DNA of 8,408 bases from Comamonadaceae bacterium (GTDB lineage Bacteria; Pseudomonadota; Gammaproteobacteria; Burkholderiales; Burkholderiaceae_C): assembly GCA_947458345.1 (NCBI GenBank), contig CANHBU010000062.1, positions 1 to 8,408 on the forward strand, read 5' to 3'. Shown piece after piece: positions 1 to 5,863 of this stretch (position 1 is its first letter; each line of letters opens with the position of its first letter). A model generated the notes under the pieces. That model was not told the origin of the DNA, did not search any database, and saw nothing but the letters and a program-made list of their open reading frames with translations. Both the position numbers and the translations under genes were made by a program.

Positions 1-805
1 AGGTCTCTTGCGCAGGCGCCCCGATGATGCGGTTGATGGTGCGGTGGGCAAAGGCCGGCGCCAGCACTTCTTCGTCGCTCAGATCGTCGTTTACCGGCGT
101 GGTCATGCGCCACAGGCCGGGCGGGCCGGCGTCGGGCATGCGAAAAAAGGCCAGCCACTGCTGCGGGTCGCTGATGTAGGCGTTGTCGGCATAGCCCAGG
201 GGCTCGAAGTCGAAGGAGGTGCTGACCACGGTGTAGCGTTCGGGCCAGGTGTAGCCGTCAAACTCAATGCCCGCCGATTTGCGCACCGCGCTGCGTCCGC
301 CGTCGGCGCCCACCAGGTAGCTGCCTTTGATCTGCACCACACCTTGCGCGGTGCGGGCGCGGGCCTGCACCTGATCGTCGCTCTGCGTGAGGTCCAAAAA
401 CTCGTGGCCGAACAGCACCTGTGCATGGCTGTAGGCTCTGAGCTTGCTCAGCAAGATGGGCGTGAGCCGGTGCTGCTCGAGGTGCAGCCGAAAGGGGTAG
501 GGCGTGTCGTTCTTGAGCAGGTCGAGGTCCCACTGCGCAATGAGGCCGTACTCCCGGTCGCGCGACTGCCAGTGGCGCACCTTGATGCCGGTTTGCAGCA
601 TGGCGTCGGCCACGCCCTCGGGCTGCAGCATTTCCAGGGTGGGCGGATGAAAGGTGCCGGCGCGCAAATCAAGCGTGGTGCCTGGCTCGCTCTCGAGCAC
701 GGTCACCGGCACCTGCCGGCGCGCGAGCTCGAGCGCGCACAGCAGGCCGACCGGGCCGGCGCCGACGACGATGACCGGCAGTGGGGAGCGGGAGGCGATG
801 TTCAT
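1..805 (-). CDS. FAD-dependent monooxygenase, PHBH/aromatic hydroxylase family (C-terminus cut by window edge)
   Basis: Flavoprotein that would use NAD(P)H and O2 to hydroxylate an aromatic or related ring, acting in the cytoplasm. Only the first 268 residues are in the window and the frame stays open to the left edge; family members are usually about 380-550 residues. The protein starts MNIASRSPLP and has the Rossmann dinucleotide motif GAGPVG at residues 15-20, an acidic residue ending the second strand (VTVLESE, about 34-40), and the family's second FAD motif GADGGRSAVR at 166-175. The ATG at 805 is chosen because it lies 20 bp after the hydratase stop and directly precedes the FAD motif; the Shine-Dalgarno is weak, suggesting translational coupling. 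It is the last visible gene of the five-gene minus-strand operon. The fold is certain from the motifs; the substrate is unknown, and MhpA- or PheA-type phenol hydroxylases are the nearest general comparison. Confidence 0.93.
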   Translation of the reverse strand, partial: MNIASRSPLPVIVVGAGPVGLLCALELARRQVPVTVLESEPGTTLDLRAGTFHPPTLEMLQPEGVADAMLQTGIKVRHWQSRDREYGLIAQWDLDLLKNDTPYPFRLHLEQHRLTPILLSKLRAYSHAQVLFGHEFLDLTQSDDQVQARARTAQGVVQIKGSYLVGADGGRSAVRKSAGIEFDGYTWPERYTVVSTSFDFEPLGYADNAYISDPQQWLAFFRMPDAGPPGLWRMTTPVNDDLSDEEVLAPAFAHRTINRIIGAPAQET

Positions 806-825
806 GGGGTTGCAAGGCCGCAGGT

Positions 826-1719
826 TTAGCGCAAGCTGACCCGGCCTTCGACGCCGACTTGCCCAATGTTGTTGGTGGTCCAGACCGCCAGAGCGTCGTC
901 TTGCGCGCTGCAGTGCAGATGAAAACCGCTGAGGTCAAAGGTGGGCTTGAGCGCGCGAAATTCAAAGCGCGCCACGGCGCGGCCCGGCGCCACCTGAGTC
1001 TGCACCAGATGCAGCAGCAGCGTGGCCAGCAGCGGGCCATGCACGACCAGGCCGGGATAGCCTTCGACCTGGCGGCAGTAGTCGACGTCGTAGTGGATGC
1101 GGTGGCCATTGAAGGTGGCCGCTGAATAGCGAAACAGCGCCACCGCATCGGCCTGCCAGGCCAGCACGGTCTGGCCCTCGCGTTCGAACTGGTGCACCCC
1201 ATCGCGCACCTGCTGCCCGAGTTGGCTCAGGGCCTGCGTCTCGGCCGCGCTGGCCGCTTCGCGGTAAACGATGTCGTGCTCTTCTTGCAAAATCAGCCCA
1301 GCGGTGTCAGCGTAGTGGTGGCCCACCGTGACAAACACCATGCGCCCGCTGCGGCCCGACTTCTCTGTCACGCTCAGGATGCGCGAGGTTTTTTCAACCT
1401 GCATGCCCGCCTCGAAGTCGCGGCTCCAGTGCAGGCGGCTGCCGGCCCACATGCGCCGGGGCAGCGCCACCGGCGGCAGAAAATCGCCGCGCTCAGGGTG
1501 CCCGTCCGCGCCGAGCTTGGCCTGCACCTCTAGCGGATTGAAGTACAGCCAGTGCCAGCCGGCAGGCAGCGCCCCGGCTTGCATGGGCTCGCGCATGCGC
1601 TGCTCGTGGTTCATCAAGGCGGCCATCTGCCTGAGTGGCACGGCGCTGATGGTCTCGCTCATCGTCTGGGTGCGCCCGACCCAGCTTTGCAGGTCGGGGG
1701 TGGCGGGCGTGGTGGTCAT
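826..1719 (-). CDS. MaoC/HTD2-type double hot-dog acyl-CoA hydratase (mesaconyl-/3-methylfumaryl-CoA hydratase-like)
   Basis: Protein of 297 residues with the layout of the HTD2/3-methylfumaryl-CoA hydratase group: an N-terminal FAS1-like dehydratase half and a C-terminal MaoC half. These enzymes reversibly add water across the double bond of an enoyl-CoA in the cytoplasm. Visible marks are PAGWHWLYF at 52-60, LPRRMWAGSRL at 86-96, the C-terminal hydratase segment FRYSAATFNGHRIHYD at 196-211 with the probable active-site N204/H206/H209 cluster, and YPGLVVHGPLLATLLL at 221-236, typical of this group. It begins 15 bp after the acyl-CoA dehydrogenase stop and ends 20 bp before the monooxygenase. 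Coming directly after a dehydrogenase, it would plausibly hydrate that enzyme's product. The family is well supported; the exact CoA ester (mesaconyl, itaconyl, methylfumaryl or an aromatic-derived enoyl) cannot be decided from the sequence. Confidence 0.9.
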   Translation of the reverse strand: MTTTPATPDLQSWVGRTQTMSETISAVPLRQMAALMNHEQRMREPMQAGALPAGWHWLYFNPLEVQAKLGADGHPERGDFLPPVALPRRMWAGSRLHWSRDFEAGMQVEKTSRILSVTEKSGRSGRMVFVTVGHHYADTAGLILQEEHDIVYREAASAAETQALSQLGQQVRDGVHQFEREGQTVLAWQADAVALFRYSAATFNGHRIHYDVDYCRQVEGYPGLVVHGPLLATLLLHLVQTQVAPGRAVARFEFRALKPTFDLSGFHLHCSAQDDALAVWTTNNIGQVGVEGRVSLR

Positions 1720-1734
1720 GGGAGGGCCCGGTGT

Positions 1735-2895
1735 TCAGTACGAGCGCGGCATGCCCAGCACATGCTCGCCGACATAAGACAGGATCATGTTGGTCGAGAT
1801 GGGTGCCACCTGGTAGAGCCGGGTCTCGCGGAATTTTCGCTCGATGTCGTATTCGGCCGCAAAGCCAAAGCCGCCATGTGTTTGCAGGCAGACGTTGGCC
1901 GCCTCCCACGAGGCGTCGGCTGCCAGCAGTTTGGACATATTGGCCTCAGCGCCGCACGCCTTGCCCGCGTCGAACAATTCGCAGGCGCGGTAGCGCATCA
2001 GGCTGGCGGCCTCCACATTGACGTACGCGCGTGCGATCGGGAACTGTATGCCCTGGTTTTTGCCGATGGGCCGGTCGAACACCACGCGCTCTTGCGCATA
2101 GCTCTTGGCGCGCTCGACGAACCAGTAGCCATCGCCGATGCACTCGGCCGCAATCAAGATGCGCTCGGCATTGAGTCCGTCGAGAATGTATTTCAGGCCC
2201 TTGCCTTCTTCGCCGATACGGTTTTCGACCGGGATCTCCAGGTTGTCAATGAAGATCTCGTTGGTCTCGTGGTTGACCATGTTGCGGATGGGCCGCACGG
2301 TGATGCTCTTGCCCACGGCCTCGCGCAGATCAACGAGGAAGACCGACAGACCTTCGCTTTTCTTTTGCACCTCGGCCAGCGGCGTGGTGCGCGCCAACAG
2401 CAGCATGTAGTCGGAATGCTGCAGGCGCGAGGTCCAGACCTTCTGGCCGTTGACCACATAGCGGTCGCCTTTGAGCGTGGCGGTGGTCTTGAGCTTGGTG
2501 GTGTCGCTGCCGGTGGTCGGCTCGGTCACGGCCATCGACTGCATGCGGATCTGTCCGCTGGCAATGCGCGGCAGCAGGTCGTCTTTTTGCTTTTTGGAGC
2601 CGTGGCGCACCACGCAGCCCATGACGTACATCTGGCCGTGGCAGGCGCCAGAATTGCCGCCTGCGCGGTTGATCTCTTCCATGACCACGCTCGCTTCGAT
2701 CAGCGACAAGCCCGAGCCGCCGTATTCCTCGGGGATCAGGCCAGACAGCCAGCCCGCCTCGGTCAGCGCGGTGACGAATTTTTCGGGGAAGGCGCGCGCC
2801 TCGTCCACCTCTTGCCAGTAGCGCGAGTCAAACTGGCTGACGACTTGCCGCACGCCTTCGCGCAGCTCGGGAAATTCATAAGCATTCATATTCAT
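1735..2895 (-). CDS. Acyl-CoA dehydrogenase
   Basis: FAD enzyme of 386 residues, usual family length, that would introduce an alpha,beta double bond into an acyl-CoA and pass electrons to ETF. Family marks: VTEPTTGSD at 123-131 (flavin/substrate loop), KVWTSR at 152-157, ERVVFDRPIGKNQGIQF at 269-285, and QTHGGFGF at 338-345. The MCAD-type catalytic Glu, normally in a YEGT motif, is not there: the sequence reads LYQVAPIS at 360-367. A Glu is present instead at 244 (LNAERILIA), the region where isovaleryl-CoA and long-chain dehydrogenases carry their base. The start is placed at the ATG overlapping the SDR stop (ATGA); a second in-frame ATG at 2889 is equally possible. The open frame continues upstream to 3270 but that stretch lies over the SDR gene and is rejected. 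Substrate unknown; neighbours suggest a step before the MaoC-type hydratase. Confidence 0.95.
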   Translation of the reverse strand: MNMNAYEFPELREGVRQVVSQFDSRYWQEVDEARAFPEKFVTALTEAGWLSGLIPEEYGGSGLSLIEASVVMEEINRAGGNSGACHGQMYVMGCVVRHGSKKQKDDLLPRIASGQIRMQSMAVTEPTTGSDTTKLKTTATLKGDRYVVNGQKVWTSRLQHSDYMLLLARTTPLAEVQKKSEGLSVFLVDLREAVGKSITVRPIRNMVNHETNEIFIDNLEIPVENRIGEEGKGLKYILDGLNAERILIAAECIGDGYWFVERAKSYAQERVVFDRPIGKNQGIQFPIARAYVNVEAASLMRYRACELFDAGKACGAEANMSKLLAADASWEAANVCLQTHGGFGFAAEYDIERKFRETRLYQVAPISTNMILSYVGEHVLGMPRSY

Positions 2896-3674
2896 TTGGC
2901 AGATGTGGCGTACATCTGCCCTCCTTCGACGTTGATAACCGAGCCGCTGAGGTAGCTGCACAGCGGCGATGAACAAAACACGGCCAGCTCGGCGATCTCG
3001 CTGGGCTCGGCCAGGCGGCCCATGGGGTAGCGGCCGGTGAGCTCGCGCCAGCGGGCGGCATCGCCCAGCAGCTTGGCCGCCTGCTGCTCGAGCAGCCCCT
3101 GCATGCGGTCGCTGCGGGTGGGTGAGGGGTTGATGCCAAAGACGCGCACGCCCTGCTTGACGCTGTCGCCGCCGACGGCATGGGTAAAAGCCATCAAGGC
3201 GGCGTTGCCGGTCGAGCCGCAAATATAGTCGGCTCGCGGCATGGCGCCAGCCATGCCGATGATGTTGCAAATCACGCCGCGGCCCCGCTTTTGCATCGCC
3301 GGCAAAAACACCCGGGTCATGTTGATGTAGCCCAGCACCTTGAGCTCCCAGGCCTCGCGCCAGCGCGCCTCGCCCACCGCCTCGATGTCACCGCCCGGAA
3401 TGGCGCCAGCGTTGTTGACCAAGATGTCGACCTCGCCCACCTGCTCGCCCAGGGCTTCCGAGGAGCCCGAGACGGCCAAGTCCAGCAGCACCGTTTGCGG
3501 CGCGGCGTGGCCGGCTTGCGCGAAGCGGGCCAGGGCCTTGTCCAGGTTGTCTTGATTGCGCGCCACCAGGATGGGACGGGCGCCCTCGCGGGCAAATGCG
3601 AGCGCGATGGTCAGGCCGATGCCGCGGGAGGCGCCGGTGACCAAGACGCGTTGGTCTTTGAGTTTGAGGTCCAT
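2892..3674 (-). CDS. Short-chain dehydrogenase/reductase family protein with altered catalytic residues
   Basis: SDR fold of 260 residues, normal for classical SDRs. The cofactor side is intact: TGASRGIG at 13-20 (NAD(P)-binding glycine motif), D65 in LLDLA, NNAG at 87-90, and a family-like C-terminus SGSVINVEGGQMY. The catalytic side is not. Where SDRs carry the structural Asn (VNxxG) this has LKVLG (K112); the catalytic Ser region reads CNIIGMAG, with Gly near 140; and the YxxxK motif reads Y150-ICG-S154, so Tyr is kept and Lys is replaced. The motif continues STGNAALMAFTHA, which suggests a defined subfamily rather than decay. It lies between the deacetylase-fold gene (45 bp) and the acyl-CoA dehydrogenase (ATGA overlap). 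It could have a modified mechanism, or be a binding or non-dehydrogenase member. SDR family membership is certain; the activity is not. Confidence 0.92.
   Translation of the reverse strand: MDLKLKDQRVLVTGASRGIGLTIALAFAREGARPILVARNQDNLDKALARFAQAGHAAPQTVLLDLAVSGSSEALGEQVGEVDILVNNAGAIPGGDIEAVGEARWREAWELKVLGYINMTRVFLPAMQKRGRGVICNIIGMAGAMPRADYICGSTGNAALMAFTHAVGGDSVKQGVRVFGINPSPTRSDRMQGLLEQQAAKLLGDAARWRELTGRYPMGRLAEPSEIAELAVFCSSPLCSYLSGSVINVEGGQMYATSAK
2898..2926 (-). promoter_or_regulatory. Strong Shine-Dalgarno followed by a perfect 9-bp hairpin, ahead of the acyl-CoA dehydrogenase start
   Basis: On the minus strand, AAGGAGG (2926-2920) is followed by GGCAGATGT (2920-2912), a 5-nt loop (2911-2907) and ACATCTGCC (2906-2898); the arms are perfect complements. 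The SD is 24 nt from the first ATG (2895), too far to act normally. If the hairpin forms, it lies only 2 nt from that ATG and 8 nt from the in-frame ATG at 2889, a normal spacing. There is no U-run, so it is not a terminator. The stretch also encodes the SDR C-terminus (EGGQMYATSA), so an SD-like GGAGG could arise from a Glu-Gly-Gly motif by chance. The structure is seen directly; its role in start selection or translational coupling is inference. Confidence 0.5.
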
Positions 3675-3681
3675 GGTGTGA

Positions 3682-3701
3682 TTTGTTTTGTCTTGTTTTG
3701 T
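3682..3701 (-). repeat. Tandem 10-bp A/C-rich repeat in the leader of the SDR gene
   Basis: Two adjacent decamers on the plus strand, TTTGTTTTGT and CTTGTTTTGT, differ only at the first base. Read in mRNA sense they form a run of A and C with almost no G or U (ACAAAACAAG/ACAAAACAAA), 8 nt before the SDR ATG at 3674. No purine-rich Shine-Dalgarno is visible in the 45-nt gap, so an unstructured A/C-rich leader may be what permits initiation. Composition is strikingly AT-rich against its surroundings. Function is inferred. Confidence 0.45.
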
Positions 3702-3719
3702 TGAGGGGATCGGTTCGTC

Positions 3720-4598
3720 TCAGGCGCTCGGGGCGGGCACCTGGTCGGCGTACCAGTCGGCGATCTGGCTGCCCGTCATGAAACCCACCTGGGACGACTT
3801 CATCAGCAGATCGAGCATGCGCTCGAGGTATTCGAAGCGGTGCGGCACGCCGATGAGGTGAGGGTGCAGGCCAATGGCCAGCACGCGCGGGTGGGTCTTG
3901 GCTTCGCGCTCGAACAGCCGCAGGGTGTTTTCAAGGCGCAGGTACATTTCGGGCGAGCTGTGTTTTTCAACGGCGTAGATGATCGAGTCGTTGACTTCGA
4001 CGTTGTAGGGCACCGACAGCAGCGGCCCGGCTTGGGTGTGCATCCAGCGCGGCACATCGTCGACCACCCAGTCGCACACATAGTCCACGCCCTGGCGCTT
4101 GAGGATTTCGGGCGTGTCAAAGGACTCGCGCAGCCCCGGGCTGAGCCAGCCGCGGGGTCGGGTGCCGGTGAAGGTCTCGATCATGTCCAGCGCGGTGATG
4201 ATGAGCGCCTCTTCGCCCTCGGCGTGGTTGAGCGCTTTTTGGTGCACGCCGTGGCCAATGAACTCCCAGCCGGCCGCATGCATGGCCTGCGCTGCGCGCG
4301 GGTAGGCCTGGATCACGCCGGCGTTGAAACTGGTGGAGGCCGGCAAGCCGCGCGTGGTGATCGCCTCGATGATGCGCGGCAAGCCCGCTCGCATGCCGTA
4401 GTCGGCCCAGCTGAAGTTGGGCACATCGGGGATGGTCTCTTTGCCGTGCGGCGGCGTGATGATGGTGCGCGGCATCGAGGCTTCGAACTGCCAGTGCTCC
4501 ACGTTGACCACCAGATGCACCAGGATGGATTTGCCTTGGGCCGGCGCGAGCGCCGGGCCGTCGTTGGAGAACAGATAGGGGATGCGCGGGTTAGCCAT
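3720..4598 (-). CDS. Polysaccharide deacetylase-fold hydrolase, PuuE allantoinase / cyclic imide hydrolase-like
   Basis: NodB-fold protein of 292 residues without a signal peptide, so probably cytoplasmic, unlike true polysaccharide deacetylases. The family includes PuuE allantoinase and cyclic imide hydrolases, which open amide or imide rings. Landmarks: VHLVVNVEHW at 27-36 in place of the metal-binding TFDDG, NFSWADYGMRAG at 61-72, EFIGHGVHQ at 112-120, RGWLSPG at 149-155, VVDDVPRW at 178-185, and GLHPHLIGVPHR at 243-254. The classical Asp-His-His metal set appears incomplete: H116 is kept, but Q120 occupies the second His position by my alignment. PuuE is described as metal-independent, which fits. 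It is first in the minus-strand operon, next to the divergent regulatory region, with the ATG at 4598 and no good Shine-Dalgarno. In context it probably hydrolyses a cyclic or linear amide; the substrate is not determined. Confidence 0.9.
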   Translation of the reverse strand: MANPRIPYLFSNDGPALAPAQGKSILVHLVVNVEHWQFEASMPRTIITPPHGKETIPDVPNFSWADYGMRAGLPRIIEAITTRGLPASTSFNAGVIQAYPRAAQAMHAAGWEFIGHGVHQKALNHAEGEEALIITALDMIETFTGTRPRGWLSPGLRESFDTPEILKRQGVDYVCDWVVDDVPRWMHTQAGPLLSVPYNVEVNDSIIYAVEKHSSPEMYLRLENTLRLFEREAKTHPRVLAIGLHPHLIGVPHRFEYLERMLDLLMKSSQVGFMTGSQIADWYADQVPAPSA

Positions 4599-4618
4599 AG
4601 GTCGGGGTCGAATTTAAT

Positions 4619-4628
4619 TTGTACACAA
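4619..4628. promoter_or_regulatory. Candidate operator TTGT-AC-ACAA
   Basis: Perfect 4-bp inverted half-sites TTGT and ACAA around a 2-bp centre, lying 21 bp upstream of the deacetylase-fold gene inside an AT-rich patch that probably includes its promoter. The shape resembles operators of GntR/FCD-type regulators (TTGTNNACAA-like). The symmetry does not extend outward, no regulator gene is in the window, and a site this short can occur by chance. Confidence 0.25.
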
Positions 4629-4800
4629 TCGATCTTAGAGCGGTGCTTAGCCGGGCCGGCTTCATACAGCCAAGGCTGGAGTGTGGCCTAGGGGTATTGG
4701 GATGGGTCTGCGACAAAGGCGTCGCTGCGGCGCAGACTACGCCCCGGACACGCGCACCGGGCAACCGGCTCATGCGCCGATCTGTTTTTATCAACCTTGC

Positions 4801-4806
4801 AAGGAG
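4801..4806 (+). promoter_or_regulatory. Ribosome binding site deciding the binding-protein start
   Basis: AAGGAG, 6 nt before the ATG at 4813. It fixes this start, which also opens directly into a signal peptide. The longer open frame starting at 4681 has no such site and would bury the signal peptide internally. Confidence 0.85.
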
Positions 4807-4812
4807 CTTTTC

Positions 4813-5805
4813 ATGTTTTCTGCACGCATCCTGACCACCGCCGTGATCGGCCTGGTCGGGCTGGTTCAATCGGCTTTGGCCATCGGCCCGATGCCCGCGC
4901 CCATGCCCACCCGCGAAACCCTCACCATCGGCTACGTCAAGGTCGGCCACGTCTCGCCGCTGCACCTGGTCGAGGAAGAGCTCAAGAAGATGAACATCGA
5001 CGTCAAGCGCGCCGAGTTCGTGCGCTACGCCGACGCCCGCACCGCTTTGCTGTCGAACTCGGTGGACGTCAGCGCCGTCGGCCCTGCCGATCTGGCCATT
5101 GCTGCCAGCCAAGGTTCGCGCAACATCATCGGCCTGACCGGTGTGGCCACCTCGCCCAAGTACCTGGTGGTGCGCAAGGGTGTGACCATCAATAACTGGA
5201 ACGACCTCAAAGGCAAGCGCGTGGCGGTGGCCCCGGGCTCTGCGGTGTGGTTTGCCTGGGCCATGACCCTGGTGGAAAACAACATTACCTACAACACCTT
5301 CCAAGCCATCAATGTGCAAGGTGGCGGCACGGCCTTCGTGCAAGCGCTCAAGCGCGGCGACGTCGATGCCATCTTGAGCTGGGAGCCCTTTGAGTCGGGC
5401 GTGGTCGCCGAAGGCGCCGCCTACTTTGCCACCAACTTGGTCGACTACAGCAAATCGCGTGCGGTGGGCTCCGAGCTCGGCCTGCTGGCCGCATCGGGCG
5501 AGGCTTACAACAAGCGCCGCGAAGTCATTCGCCGCTTCCTGTGGGCTTACCTGAGCGCCGAGGAAAAGATGGCCAAGGACTCTAACTTGTTCATCAACAC
5601 CTACTCGGCCTACACCGGCTTGCCGCTGGACGTTACGCGCGAGTCGCACAAGCTGATCAAGCTCGGCGGCATTCTTGACCGTGATCAGGTGGCTCGTCTG
5701 GCCGAGGCATCTTTCAAGCAAGGCGTGATTCAGACCGACGTGACCAAACTGGCCTCCGAGCTGTTTGACGACAGCATCGCGCGGGAGATCCGCGGCCGCC
5801 GTTAA
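4813..5805 (+). CDS. ABC transporter periplasmic substrate-binding protein, SsuA/TauA/NMT1-like
   Basis: Secreted solute-binding protein of 330 residues for an importer of the nitrate/sulfonate/taurine family. It has a Sec signal peptide: R5, a hydrophobic core at 6-19, and a likely cleavage after ALA at 21-23. The mature part shows the NMT1/SsuA pattern: LTIGYVKVGHVSPLHLVEE (37-55), a repeated-lobe segment DARTALLSNSVDVSAVGPADLAIA (74-97), SPKYLVVRKG (114-123), WNDLKGKRVAVAPGSAVWF (129-147), and LKRGDVDAILSWEPFESGV (179-197). It is transcribed away from the catabolic operon and toward its presumed permease and ATPase, ending at a shared terminator. It is the only plus-strand gene. Sulfonates, nitrate/cyanate, pyrimidine precursors and aromatic acids are all known ligands of relatives, so the ligand is open. 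A strong individual RBS fits higher expression than the membrane parts. Confidence 0.93.
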   Translation: MFSARILTTAVIGLVGLVQSALAIGPMPAPMPTRETLTIGYVKVGHVSPLHLVEEELKKMNIDVKRAEFVRYADARTALLSNSVDVSAVGPADLAIAASQGSRNIIGLTGVATSPKYLVVRKGVTINNWNDLKGKRVAVAPGSAVWFAWAMTLVENNITYNTFQAINVQGGGTAFVQALKRGDVDAILSWEPFESGVVAEGAAYFATNLVDYSKSRAVGSELGLLAASGEAYNKRREVIRRFLWAYLSAEEKMAKDSNLFINTYSAYTGLPLDVTRESHKLIKLGGILDRDQVARLAEASFKQGVIQTDVTKLASELFDDSIAREIRGRR

Positions 5806-5821
5806 AGCGCGGCACCCCAGC

Positions 5822-5849
5822 AAAAGCCGGCCCGCGGGCCGGCTTTTTT
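5822..5849. terminator. Bidirectional rho-independent terminator
   Basis: A perfect 18-bp GC palindrome (5826-5843, GCCGGCCCGCGGGCCGGC) is flanked by AAAA on the left and six T on the right. Folding gives a 7-bp GC stem, extended by A-T pairs, around a CGCG loop. On the plus strand it sits 17 bp after the binding-protein stop and ends in a six-T run, a strong terminator. On the minus strand it lies 15 bp after the ATPase stop with a four-T run, weaker but plausible. It separates the convergent genes. Confidence 0.92.
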
Positions 5850-5863
5850 GTGGGCGCATGCCT

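Larger units (their letters stand above)
4599..4812. promoter_or_regulatory. Divergent intergenic region between the catabolic operon and the binding-protein gene
   Basis: A 214-bp non-coding stretch that must hold the promoters for both directions. It contains an AT-rich patch (4611-4629) next to the minus-strand operon, several short dyads (TTGT-AC-ACAA at 4619-4628; AGCCGG-G-CCGGCT at 4649-4661; CAGCC-AA-GGCTG at 4667-4678; GTCTGCG/CGCAGAC at 4706-4712 and 4731-4737), and the binding-protein ribosome binding site at its right end. I cannot assign convincing -35/-10 pairs in either direction. No convincing open frame or RNA gene is seen. That it controls both transcription units follows from layout only. 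Confidence 0.6.

Noticed and set aside
8..829. Open frame of 273 codons on the plus strand
   Set aside because: Antisense to the flavin monooxygenase, whose FAD motifs in the minus frame are unambiguous.
2898..2920. Hairpin as a rho-independent terminator after the SDR gene
   Set aside because: No U-run follows, and the next gene overlaps the SDR stop by 4 bp, so transcription must continue.
1552..2955. Open frame of 467 codons on the plus strand
   Set aside because: It lies opposite the hydratase and acyl-CoA dehydrogenase, is rich in Arg/Ala/Gly/His, and shows no family motifs. It is a codon-bias shadow of clear genes.
2896..3270. N-terminal extension of the acyl-CoA dehydrogenase frame to 511 residues
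   Set aside because: The extra part overlaps the SDR gene, is rich in Arg/His, and would exceed the normal family length of about 380-390.
3840..4691. Open frame of 283 codons on the plus strand
   Set aside because: Antisense to the deacetylase-fold gene and running into the control region; low-complexity composition, no domain and no ribosome site.
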